DNA of 7,238 nt from Planctomycetota bacterium (GCA_026982835.1 JALSGI010000822.1:1-7238); one strand, 5' to 3'; numbered from the stretch's first letter, positions 1 to 5,827 are shown. Notes: generated by a model not told the origin, from the sequence alone. A program made the numbers and translations.

Positions 1-455
1 AGCCCTTGCCCCTTTACGGCAGCGGCCAGAACGTCCGCGAGTGGATCCACGTTCGGGACACCGCCGCCGGGCTGGGGGCGGTGCTGCAGCGCGGGGAGCC
101 GGGGGCCGTTTATCACCTGGGTTCAGGAATCGAGAGGACCAACCGGGAGATGGTCCGCTCCATTTGCCGCTTGCTGGATCGCTTGCACCCCCGCAGCAGC
201 GGACGACCCTACGAAGAGCTGATCCAGCGGGTGCCGGACCGCCCGGGCCACGACTTTCGCTACGCCCTGGATTGCCAGGCCACCTGGGAGCAGCTCCGCT
301 GGCGCCCCGCGGTGGAACTGGAATCCGGCCTGCAGCAAACCATTCGCTGGTACCTGGACAACTCCCACTGGGTGGAACAGACCCGCGCCGGATACCGCGG
401 GGAACGCCTGGGCTTGGGCATTGCCGGCGAGAGATCCACAGAGTCGTTTCCCTGA
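1..455 (+). CDS. rmlB: dTDP-glucose 4,6-dehydratase, C-terminal part (5' end outside window)
   Basis: C-terminal part of an extended short-chain dehydratase that converts dTDP-glucose to dTDP-4-keto-6-deoxyglucose, a cytoplasmic step in making deoxysugars such as rhamnose for surface polysaccharides. The reading frame is open to the left edge, so the true start, the NAD-binding Rossmann half and the catalytic YxxxK lie outside. Visible family signatures, in order, are LPLYGSGQNVREWIHVRD (nucleotide-sugar binding and domain-closing region), VYHLGSGIERTN, the near-diagnostic VPDRPGHDFRYALD about 70 residues before the end, and the terminal helix ending IRWYLDN. The stop is TGA at 453-455. About 27 residues after WYLDN are not typical and look like a loose tail. 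tsaB starts 21 bases downstream on the same strand, so the two are probably co-transcribed. The family is confident. The exact sugar substrate rests on the DRPGHD segment; a related nucleotide-sugar epimerase is a less likely alternative. Confidence 0.9.
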   Translation, partial: PLPLYGSGQNVREWIHVRDTAAGLGAVLQRGEPGAVYHLGSGIERTNREMVRSICRLLDRLHPRSSGRPYEELIQRVPDRPGHDFRYALDCQATWEQLRWRPAVELESGLQQTIRWYLDNSHWVEQTRAGYRGERLGLGIAGERSTESFP

Positions 456-463
456 TGGCTTGC

Positions 464-468
464 AGGAG
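464..468 (+). promoter_or_regulatory. Ribosome binding site that decides the tsaB start
   Basis: AGGAG lies 8 bases before the in-frame GTG at 477 but only 2 bases before the in-frame TTG at 471. Normal spacing therefore favours GTG 477. Confidence 0.7.
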
Positions 469-476
469 CGTTGCTG

Positions 477-1196
477 GTGAAGATTCTTGCCTTGGATACC
501 TCCACCGCCTGTGGAACCGTGGCCCTGCTACAGGGAGAAGAGCTGCTGGAACAGGCAGCCTTGGATCCCACCCGCCGCAGCACTCAAACCCTGGCCCCGG
601 CCATTGAGCAACTGCTGCGGCACCACGGCTGGAAACCCCGACAGGTGGAACTGGTGGCGGTGGCCGTGGGCCCCGGTTCCTTTACCGGCTTGCGGCTGGC
701 CGTGGCCACGGCCAAGGTGTTCGCCTATGCTGTTGGGGCCGAAGTGCTGGGCGTCAACACCTTGGAGGCGATTGCCTGGGGCGGTGTAGCTGGCCGGGGC
801 ACGCTGCATGTGGGGATGGACGCCCAGCGGGGGGAGGTGTTCGCCGCCCGGTTCGCCCGCCAGGAAGAAACGGCTCCCTGGCAGATGACCGGCGGCGTAG
901 AGCTGCTTTCGCGGCAACGGTGGCTGGAGCAGATGGCCCCCGGGGAGCTGGTCGCCGGCCCGGTGTTACAGCGGCTCCGGGAACCGTTGCCGGAGCAAGT
1001 GGCCGCGGTGCCGCAGGCATTGTGGTTTCCGCAGGCTGCGGCCGTGGGTCGCCTGGCCTGGCACCGCTGGCAACAAGGGGAGCGGCAAGACGTGTGGGGG
1101 CTGTTGCCACGGTACTACCGCCCTTCGGCCGCCCAGGAAAAACGGATGCACCCCCCCTCCGCAAAGGATACCGAGCCAGGTGTTTCGGCCTGTTAA
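477..1196 (+). CDS. tsaB: tRNA threonylcarbamoyladenosine biosynthesis protein TsaB
   Basis: Complete gene of 239 codons. TsaB is the scaffold subunit that pairs with TsaD and TsaE to place threonylcarbamoyl on A37 of ANN-decoding tRNAs in the cytoplasm. The first ASKHA-fold strand reads KILALDTSTACGTVAL (residues 2-17). The family signature VAVGPGSFTGLRLAVATAK spans about residues 61-79, GMDAQRGEVFAARF follows at about 113-126, and the C-terminal PRYYRPS is typical. The metal-binding histidine pair of TsaD is not expected in TsaB and is not seen. Length fits the family (about 220-240). I chose GTG 477 because AGGAG sits 8 bases upstream and the protein then begins MKILALDTS, as TsaB proteins usually do; TTG 471 would add two residues. 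About 17 residues after PSAAQEK form a divergent tail. It probably forms an operon with the preceding rmlB and converges on the flagellin gene. Confidence 0.95.
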   Translation: MKILALDTSTACGTVALLQGEELLEQAALDPTRRSTQTLAPAIEQLLRHHGWKPRQVELVAVAVGPGSFTGLRLAVATAKVFAYAVGAEVLGVNTLEAIAWGGVAGRGTLHVGMDAQRGEVFAARFARQEETAPWQMTGGVELLSRQRWLEQMAPGELVAGPVLQRLREPLPEQVAAVPQALWFPQAAAVGRLAWHRWQQGERQDVWGLLPRYYRPSAAQEKRMHPPSAKDTEPGVSAC

Positions 1197-1199
1197 ACC

Positions 1200-1226
1200 A
1201 AAAACCGCCGGTCCGCAGACCGGCGG
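1200..1226 (-). terminator. Intrinsic terminator of the flagellin gene
   Basis: On the minus strand a perfect 9-bp stem (CCGCCGGTC with GACCGGCGG, plus-strand arms 1205-1213 and 1218-1226) encloses the loop UGCG, a UNCG-type tetraloop closed by C-G, and is followed at once by five T. It starts 35 bases after the flagellin stop. On the plus strand the same stem is followed by CTGGGTTTCG, a poor U-tract, so it would be a weak terminator for tsaB at best. Orientation therefore favours the flagellin transcript. Confidence 0.88.
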
Positions 1227-1261
1227 CTGGGTTTCGCTTCAGGCGGCTAGCCCGCGGCGGA

Positions 1262-4200
1262 CTACCGCAACAGGGCCAGCACGTTTTGCGGGTTGGAGTT
1301 GGCGATAGCCAGCACCGAGGTACCAGATTGCACCAGGATCTGGGCCCGGGTCAAGGCGGCGCTTTCGGCCGCGAAGTCGGCGTCCCGGATCGAGCTTTCG
1401 GCCTCGGTGAGGTTCTCCAGCGTGTCGCTCAAGCTGAAGATGTTGGTCTCCAGCGTCGTGCGTTGGAAAGCGCCCAGGCGGCCGCGGAGGCTGGTGATCT
1501 GGGTGATGGCCTCTTCGACCACGCGGGCCGCCCCGGTGGGATCGTTCAGCAGGCTCTTGGCCCCGCCGCTGCGAAGCTCGAACAGCTTGCCGGCCGCGGC
1601 GCCCAGCCGGGCGGTGTTGACGGCCTGGATGCCCAGTCGGGCCTGCTGGTTGGACACCACGTCGGGACCCAGTTGGAACAGCGCCCCGCCGCCCAGGATG
1701 GAGAAGTTGAGCGTCTCGCCGGTAGAGACGGAGGTGCTGACCGACAGCGTCAGGTCCAACGCCGAGGTGTTGACGCTCAGCGTCAGCCCGTTGCCCACCG
1801 CCTCGATCCCGTTGACACGGGCCTTCACGTCCAACCCGGCAGACCGCTCGGCCACGTTGCCATTGTCGTCCACCAGGGTGAAGGTGCCGCTGAGGGCCTT
1901 TACCTGGACGAACGCCTGGGAGCCATACTCGGTAGCCACGAAGGAAAGTCCGGTTTCAGCCGCGTCGGAGTTGCCCAGCAGCGCGGCCCCGTCGGGCGTG
2001 TCGCTGGTGACCTGGCCGCCGGTCAGCGTGGCCGTGTCGTCGGTGGTGATCACGCCGGTGCCGTTGCCCACCAGCGAGGCCTTGAACAACGCAGCGATGT
2101 TGGGATCGTAGTTGCTGTGGGAGGCCTTGAAGATGTTGAAGATGTCCTGGGCCGTGGTGTTGCCTTCGTCGATGCGGAAGGTGAGGGTTTTGGTGTTGGC
2201 GTCGTACTGGGCCACCTCGTTTCCTTGGGTGACGCTGGCGTCATCGACGAAGACGACCTTCACGCCGTCGTACTCGGTTCCGGCCTGCAAGGCGGTGAAC
2301 TCCAGTTGGGCGTTGGTCCCGTTGACCGAGTAGGTGCGGCCGGATGGCTGCGCGTCGGTATAGGTGACGCCCAGGGTGCTGAAGGTCACGTCGCTGGAGG
2401 TGGGATCGACCAGCCCGCTGCCGTCGCTCCCCTCGGCCAGGCTCACGCTCACGCCATACTGAGCCAGCCGACTTTGCACGTTGGCCAGCTCAGTGGCGTC
2501 GGAGATGAACTTGCTGGGGTCGTCGAAGAAATCGACGATGTCCTTGGCCGTGGTTTTGACCAACCCGTTGCTGTCGGTTTCCAGGTTGATGATCAGCGTG
2601 CCGGGGTCGATCAGGCCGCCGCTGGTTTTGAGGTTGAGCTTTTCGTTGTTCAGGTCGGTATCGGAAGCCTGTACCAGGCCGGCCCCGGTGCTGGAACCGA
2701 AGTTCTCGGCCTTGAACAACGTGGAGACGAACTCGTCGTTGTTGATGGCGTTGATCACGTCGCTGGCCTTGGTCTGGCCCTCGTTGATCAGGATCGTCAG
2801 CCGCTTCTTGCTGCGGTCGAACAGCACTTGCTCCTCTCCGGCGGCGGTGACGATGTTGGTGTCGTTTTTATAGACGATGGTGATGCCGTCGAACTCGGCG
2901 CCTTTTTGCTTGGCGGTGAACTTCAAGGTCGCGTTGGCATTCTGGGCCTGGATCACCACCGAGGCGAACCCCTCCTGCGGCGGGTCGGAGGCGAGGTCCA
3001 GCCCCAGGCTTTGGCCCGGGTTGCTCACGAAGCGAATCTTGGGAGCACTGGTGGGAGCCAGGAACTGGAGCCGGTTGTTCTTGTCGGCATCGCCGGTGTA
3101 GGCTACGCGGTCAAACAGCGTAACCTTACCGTAGCCGTCGTTGCCCGCAGCCAGCGAAGCGGTGACGTAGGTTCCGGCCGTGGAATTGTTGATGGCAGCC
3201 ACCACGTCGTTGGCCGTGGCCACCACCTTGCCGCCGGTCTGGCCGCCGGTGAGGATCTTGTCCTTGGCCAGTTCGGAGAGGGCCCCGGTGCCGGCGTTGT
3301 CGGCCAGTTCCACGTCGAACAGAGCGGCCACCCGCCGGGTCTGATCGTTGGGAGGGGTGCCCAAGGCGGTGATCACATCGGCTGCCGTGTTGCCGCCGGC
3401 CCCATCGATGTAAACAAAGATTGTCTTGCCGTCTGAGCCGCTTTTGCCCGTGTTGCCCGTGATGGGCAGCACGCTGTTGGCCCCGCTGGCGTCCAGAGTT
3501 GTACCTGGGACGAGGGCGCCACCGTCACCGGCGTCCGAGTTATCGTAGGCCGCCGTAAAGGTGCCCTCATCGTTAATGGCGCTGATCAACGTGCCGACGG
3601 TGGTCAAGCCGCCACTGTCGATCTCCAGGATCAGTTCCTTGTTGGCTGCGTCGTAGCGGACGTTGGCCTGGTCGGCCCCGAAGTTAGCAGCCGTGAAACG
3701 AATGGTCACGTCGTTGTACTGCGAGCCGGCCTGGTTGGCTGTCAGCAGCAAGTCGTCGCCGGTCTTGGGGAGCGTGAGGGCCGCCCGGGCCTTGACCGGT
3801 CCGCTCTGGTAGTCCAGGTACAGGTCGGCGGCGGCAAAATCGGCCGCTTGCAGCTTGTCGCCGTCCACGTAGTTGACGCTGATGTCGGTAAAGTCGTCGC
3901 TGGCGATCTTGGCCGTGAACCGCAGGGAGTTGTTGGGCGTGTCGGCCCCGCCGCTCAAGGCGGTGGCAGCCAGGTTGTTCAACGCCCCGGAACCGTCGCT
4001 GCCGTCGCTCAACGCGGCGGTGACCAGGTCGCGGGCATCCACGTCGTTGTTGATGGCGGCCACCAGGTCGGCGGCGGTCAGCTTGGCGTTGGCCCCGCCG
4101 TTGGCCGCGTCGGTATCCAGGGTGACGGTGATGTCGGTGTTGGCCCCGTTCTGCACCACCGACACTTCCACGCCCTGTCCCTGGTTGTCCTGCCGGTTGA

Positions 4201-5257
4201 TGATCAGCCGGATGTTGTTGCCGGAGGTCCCTTCCTCCACGGCGGTGAGCTTGAACTTGGCGTTGGCATCGCCGGTGCCGGTGTCGGTTTCCAAGGTGGC
4301 GGCCACGGCGTCGTTGACCACGCCCTGGGCCTTGACGGCGGCGGTGGTCTGGAGCTTCACCTCGATCTGGTCCGCCTCGCCGCTGGCCCCCTCGGTGAAG
4401 GTGGCCGTGGTGCCGGTGGAATCACCCAGGGAGTACTTGATGCGGATGTTGCCCGCGTCGTACCCGGCCTGGTTGGCCGTGATGACGATGTCGTTGTTCA
4501 GACCGTAGCTGGAGATGGTCACCGAGCCCTGGGTGGCCTGCTTGCCCACCTCGGCTTCCACGCCGGTGGCGTCGGCCACCAGGTTCACGGCGGTGGCGAT
4601 GTCCTCGATTTTGCTTCCCGAGGCGAAGTTGAACACCTCGGTGCCGTTGGCCCCACTGACTTCCAGCACCACGTCGCTGGCGATGGCCCCGCCCTTGAAG
4701 GTCAGCTTCCCCTTGGTGGCCTGCTGGACGATGTCGATGGAGACGTTGATCTGGCTTCGGGAACCGAAGTTGGCCTGGTCGATCTTCAGGTCGGCCACCT
4801 TGGCGGTGTCCACGCCGGAGGTGATGAAGTCCAGCGAGCCGTCCAGGAGCTTGCGCCCCTGGAAGGTGGTGATCTGGGCGATACGGTCGATGGCTTCCAG
4901 CGAGGAGTCGATCTGGAGCTGGTTGGCTGCGATCTGCTCCTGGCTCAAAGCGCCGGTGTTGGCCGCCTCGCTGACCAGGCCGCGGATGTCGTTCAGCAGG
5001 GCGTTGACCTGGCTCAGCGCGCTTTCGGCGGTGGCGATGAGCTGGTTGGCCCGCTCGTTGTTCGTGATGGCCCGCTGCACGCTCACGATGCTGGTCCGCA
5101 GCACTTCGCTTCCGATCAACCCGGCCGGGTCGTCCTTGCCGGTGTTGATCCGCAAGCCCGTGCTCAAGCGGGTCAGAGCCAGTTGCAACGACTGGTTGGA
5201 ACGTCGCAAGGTCTTCTGGGCGTTGAGCGAAACGACGTTGGTATTGATGCGGGTCAT
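1262..5257 (-). CDS. fliC: Giant flagellin (filament protein) with long modular insert
   Basis: A 1331-residue flagellin, far above the usual 270-550. Flagellin is exported through the flagellar type III pore and polymerises into the filament. Residues 1-142 are the conserved D0/D1 N-terminus (MTRINTNVVSLNAQKTL, LSTGLRINTGKDDPAG, IDRIAQITTFQGRKLLDG). Residues about 1201-1331 are the matching C-terminus, ending VLALLR. Residues about 183-240 resemble the flagellin hook IN motif (GSKIEDIATAVN). Residues about 256-1082 are degenerate repeated modules rich in Asp, Asn, Gly and Thr, described separately. Residues 1103-1200 (YGSQAFVQVKALSG to GGGALFQLGPDVV) lead back to the core. I see no cysteine. 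The start ATG 5255-5257 has GAGAGGT 8 bases upstream; the stop is TAG. The neighbours flgL, fliW and csrA support the role and suggest FliW-CsrA translational control. A terminator-like hairpin separates the gene from csrA, implying its own promoter, which I could not assign. The insert probably forms outer-surface domains (inference). Confidence 0.96.
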   Translation of the reverse strand: MTRINTNVVSLNAQKTLRRSNQSLQLALTRLSTGLRINTGKDDPAGLIGSEVLRTSIVSVQRAITNNERANQLIATAESALSQVNALLNDIRGLVSEAANTGALSQEQIAANQLQIDSSLEAIDRIAQITTFQGRKLLDGSLDFITSGVDTAKVADLKIDQANFGSRSQINVSIDIVQQATKGKLTFKGGAIASDVVLEVSGANGTEVFNFASGSKIEDIATAVNLVADATGVEAEVGKQATQGSVTISSYGLNNDIVITANQAGYDAGNIRIKYSLGDSTGTTATFTEGASGEADQIEVKLQTTAAVKAQGVVNDAVAATLETDTGTGDANAKFKLTAVEEGTSGNNIRLIINRQDNQGQGVEVSVVQNGANTDITVTLDTDAANGGANAKLTAADLVAAINNDVDARDLVTAALSDGSDGSGALNNLAATALSGGADTPNNSLRFTAKIASDDFTDISVNYVDGDKLQAADFAAADLYLDYQSGPVKARAALTLPKTGDDLLLTANQAGSQYNDVTIRFTAANFGADQANVRYDAANKELILEIDSGGLTTVGTLISAINDEGTFTAAYDNSDAGDGGALVPGTTLDASGANSVLPITGNTGKSGSDGKTIFVYIDGAGGNTAADVITALGTPPNDQTRRVAALFDVELADNAGTGALSELAKDKILTGGQTGGKVVATANDVVAAINNSTAGTYVTASLAAGNDGYGKVTLFDRVAYTGDADKNNRLQFLAPTSAPKIRFVSNPGQSLGLDLASDPPQEGFASVVIQAQNANATLKFTAKQKGAEFDGITIVYKNDTNIVTAAGEEQVLFDRSKKRLTILINEGQTKASDVINAINNDEFVSTLFKAENFGSSTGAGLVQASDTDLNNEKLNLKTSGGLIDPGTLIINLETDSNGLVKTTAKDIVDFFDDPSKFISDATELANVQSRLAQYGVSVSLAEGSDGSGLVDPTSSDVTFSTLGVTYTDAQPSGRTYSVNGTNAQLEFTALQAGTEYDGVKVVFVDDASVTQGNEVAQYDANTKTLTFRIDEGNTTAQDIFNIFKASHSNYDPNIAALFKASLVGNGTGVITTDDTATLTGGQVTSDTPDGAALLGNSDAAETGLSFVATEYGSQAFVQVKALSGTFTLVDDNGNVAERSAGLDVKARVNGIEAVGNGLTLSVNTSALDLTLSVSTSVSTGETLNFSILGGGALFQLGPDVVSNQQARLGIQAVNTARLGAAAGKLFELRSGGAKSLLNDPTGAARVVEEAITQITSLRGRLGAFQRTTLETNIFSLSDTLENLTEAESSIRDADFAAESAALTRAQILVQSGTSVLAIANSNPQNVLALLR
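2015..2314 (-). repeat. Flagellin module I (full copy, residues 982-1081)
   Basis: LEFTALQAGTEYDGVKVVF, then AQYDANTKTLTFRIDEGNT, TAQDIFNIFKAS, IAALFKASLVGNGTGV, closing LTGG. It parallels module G nearly position by position (FTAxQxGxEYDG, xxYDxxxKxLTxxIxEGxT, ALFKA). It is the last module before the conserved region that returns to the flagellin core. Confidence 0.7.
2378..2647 (-). repeat. Flagellin module H (diverged copy, residues 871-960)
   Basis: Starts KLNLKTSGG and LIINLETDSNG, has TAKDIVDFFDDPSKF in the helix position and closes VSLAEGSDGSGLV, matching the order of the other modules. The first strand is poorly conserved and the helix segment is longer than usual. Confidence 0.4.
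2648..2932 (-). repeat. Flagellin module G (full copy, residues 776-870)
   Basis: The clearest full copy: LKFTAKQKGAEFDGITIVY, then VLFDRSKKRLTILINEGQT, then KASDVINAINNDEFVSTLF, closing KAENFGSSTGAGLV. It is close in pattern to module I and to the module seen in FlgL at 6913-7203. Confidence 0.7.
3092..3427 (-). repeat. Flagellin modules E and E2 (two second-half copies, residues 611-722)
   Basis: Two consecutive copies of only the second half of the module. The first has TAADVITALG, VAALFDVELADNAGTGAL and ILTGG. The second has TANDVVAAINNS, YVTASLAAGNDGYGKV and YTGD. Neither has the LxFTAxxxG opening strand. This suggests partial duplication or loss of first halves. Confidence 0.55.
3455..3754 (-). 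repeat. Flagellin module D (full copy, residues 502-601)
   Basis: Opens LLLTANQAGSQYNDVTIRF, then VRYDAANKELILEIDSGG, the helix TVGTLISAINDEGTFTAAY, and closes with AGDGGALV. It aligns by eye with modules G and I over its whole length. An approximately 20-residue Ser/Gly/Asn-rich linker follows. Confidence 0.65.
3758..3928 (-). repeat. Flagellin module C (first-half copy, residues 444-500)
   Basis: SLRFTAKIASDDFTDISVNYVD matches the opening of modules G and I, but the region runs into an Ala/Leu-rich stretch without the DVINAIN-type helix or the closing GxDGxG. It looks like a truncated or strongly diverged copy. Confidence 0.45.
3947..4258 (-). repeat. Flagellin module B (full copy, residues 334-437)
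   Basis: Contains every element of the module in order: FKLTAVEEGTSGNNIRLII, a strand pair ending ITVTLDT, the helix TAADLVAAINND, then LVTAALSDGSDGSG and a closing LSGG. The DGSDGSG tract recurs as EGSDGSG near residue 941. Confidence 0.65.
4292..4492 (-). repeat. Flagellin module A (short copy, residues 256-322)
   Basis: Begins DIVITANQAGYDAGNIRIKY, which fits the module opening pattern [LIV]xx[TA]A-x-x-x-G-x-x-x-x-[DGN]-[IV]. A 14-base stretch, CCGGCCTGGTTGGC on the plus strand (4464-4477), is identical to 3726-3739 in module D. The expected second half with a DVVxAIN-like helix is weak (VVNDAVAATLE). Confidence 0.5.
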
Positions 5258-5265
5258 AACCAGCT

Positions 5266-5318
5266 ACCTCTCGTGCTTGAGTAGTTCCTTACCGAACGGG
5301 GTCGAGCAGTGGGATTCC
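5266..5318 (-). promoter_or_regulatory. Flagellin 5' leader: ribosome binding site and two GGA motifs
   Basis: On the minus strand GAGAGGT (5272 to 5266) is the ribosome binding site, 8 bases before ATG. Two GGA motifs lie upstream. One is within GTAAGGAACTAC (GGA at 5288-5286, a possible GUA/UAC mini-stem exposing AGGAAC). The other is within TGGGAATCCCA (GGA at 5318-5316, an 11-base inverted repeat). CsrA binds GGA in hairpin loops and in known systems represses flagellin mRNA, so these are candidate sites. The ribosome binding site itself reads AGGT, not GGA, so direct overlap with a CsrA site is not shown. Confidence 0.45.
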
Positions 5319-5420
5319 CAATCAGTCGTCGGACAGGTCAGGCGGTCGTAGCGGGGACAACCGCGCAGGGTTTTTCAAACCTATAGGTCACGCCGCAAGC
5401 GGCAGGGCGCTTCCGGCGCC

Positions 5421-5440
5421 AAAAACCGGAAGTTTTCCGG
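5421..5440 (-). terminator. Probable intrinsic terminator between csrA and flagellin
   Basis: The minus strand reads CCGGAA-AAC-TTCCGG then TTTTT (stem arms 5435-5440 and 5426-5431, U-tract 5425-5421). The stem is only 6 bp, so it may be partial. It lies 127 bases after the csrA stop and 163 bases before the flagellin start. Two more small inverted repeats follow at once (5406-5420 and 5392-5403). Confidence 0.6.
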
Positions 5441-5567
5441 GGTTGCTGGCACAAGCCATTTGGCACAATCGGAACAATTCCTATGGCCCTTTAGTGCTCG
5501 TAGCGGGTGTTGTCCGGCATCACCTATAGCGGTTTTTCCGGCTGTAGGGGTGGTAGGGGTTTCCCTT

Positions 5568-5804
5568 TTAGCGATCCGGGGGATGATCGTTTTGGGGGAG
5601 GTTTCGGGCCTGGTCGGTGCGGAGTTGGGCCGCGCGGCGGTTCTCCCGCTGGATGGCCTCATAGACTTCGCGTCGGTGGACGGGGATTTCGCTGGGGGCC
5701 TCGATCCCCAGCCGCACCTTGTCCCCGCGGATATCCACCACCGTGATGATGATGTTGTCGCCGATGATGATGCTCTCGTCACGTTGGCGCGATAAAACAA
5801 GCAT
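5568..5804 (-). CDS. csrA: CsrA, RNA-binding carbon storage/translational regulator
   Basis: Complete 78-residue CsrA. The family forms a small cytoplasmic dimer that binds GGA motifs in mRNA leaders, usually blocking translation; in FliW-containing bacteria the main target is flagellin mRNA. Visible hallmarks are MLVLSRQRDESIIIGD at the N-terminus with Leu4 and Arg6 of the RNA-binding strand, VRLGIEAP (30-37), and VHRREVY (42-48) with the critical Arg44. Residues 59-78 form a hydrophilic tail, making the protein longer than the 61-residue E. coli CsrA and nearer to the longer CsrA of FliW-regulated species. ATG 5802-5804 has AAGGAG 6 bases upstream; the stop is TAA. It lies between fliW and the flagellin gene on the same strand, the order expected for the FliW-CsrA-flagellin switch. 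Its leader has hairpins bearing GGA, suggesting autoregulation (inference). Confidence 0.97.
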   Translation of the reverse strand: MLVLSRQRDESIIIGDNIIITVVDIRGDKVRLGIEAPSEIPVHRREVYEAIQRENRRAAQLRTDQARNLPQNDHPPDR

Positions 5805-5810
5805 GGGCGG

Positions 5811-5827
5811 CTCCTTCCCCGGGAAGG
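5811..5827 (-). promoter_or_regulatory. csrA ribosome binding site within a hairpin
   Basis: In the csrA mRNA, CCUUCC pairs with GGAAGG (plus-strand arms 5822-5827 and 5813-5818, 3-base loop). The right arm overlaps the Shine-Dalgarno AAGGAG (5816-5811). Folding would hide most of the ribosome binding site. The segment GGGGAAGGAG also contains two GGA triplets, so CsrA binding here could directly affect its own translation. The stem is seen; the regulatory role is inferred. Confidence 0.5.

Larger units (their letters stand above)
5258..5567. other. Noncoding region between csrA and flagellin (310 bases)
   Basis: I see no gene here on either strand. It holds, from the csrA side: two tandem 9-base units GTAGGGGTG/GTAGGGGTT (5544-5561), ACCTATAG at 5522-5529, two TGGCACAA copies 14 bases apart (5447-5454, 5461-5468), the terminator-like hairpin at 5421-5440, inverted repeats GGCGC/GCGCC (5406-5420) and GCCGC/GCGGC (5392-5403), the 10-base palindrome ACCTATAGGT (5379-5388) beside an A/T-rich stretch, and the flagellin leader. 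A flagellin promoter is expected between about 5420 and 5290. I found no convincing sigma-28, sigma-54 or sigma-70 match. Confidence 0.6.

Noticed and set aside
471..476. TTG 471 as the start of tsaB
   Set aside because: Only 2 bases separate it from AGGAG. GTG 477 has normal spacing and gives the usual MKILALDTS start.
41..607. 188-codon plus-strand frame across the rmlB-tsaB junction
   Set aside because: Overlaps two genes with clear family signatures; its translation is Arg/Gly/Pro-rich, as expected for an off-frame reading of GC-rich DNA.
920..3436. 838-codon open frame on the plus strand, antisense to flagellin
   Set aside because: It is in exact codon register with the flagellin gene, so it is open simply because that gene avoids TTA, CTA and TCA codons. 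The translation is low-complexity Gly/Val/Gln/Arg-rich with no family signature, and it also overlaps the end of tsaB.
2015..4492. CRISPR-like array or DNA satellite in the repeat region
   Set aside because: The repetition is at the protein level within one intact reading frame, with strongly diverged DNA and no regular short repeat-spacer pattern.
3848..5284. 478-codon open frame on the plus strand, antisense to flagellin
   Set aside because: Same register and same explanation as the 838-codon frame. The product is His/Gly/Val/Asp-rich with no recognisable domain, while the minus strand has clear flagellin signatures.
5447..5466. TGGCAC as a sigma-54 promoter for a flagellar gene
   Set aside because: The motif is on the plus strand, facing away from flagellin. 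No TTGC lies at the -12 position for either copy, and there is no plus-strand gene to drive.
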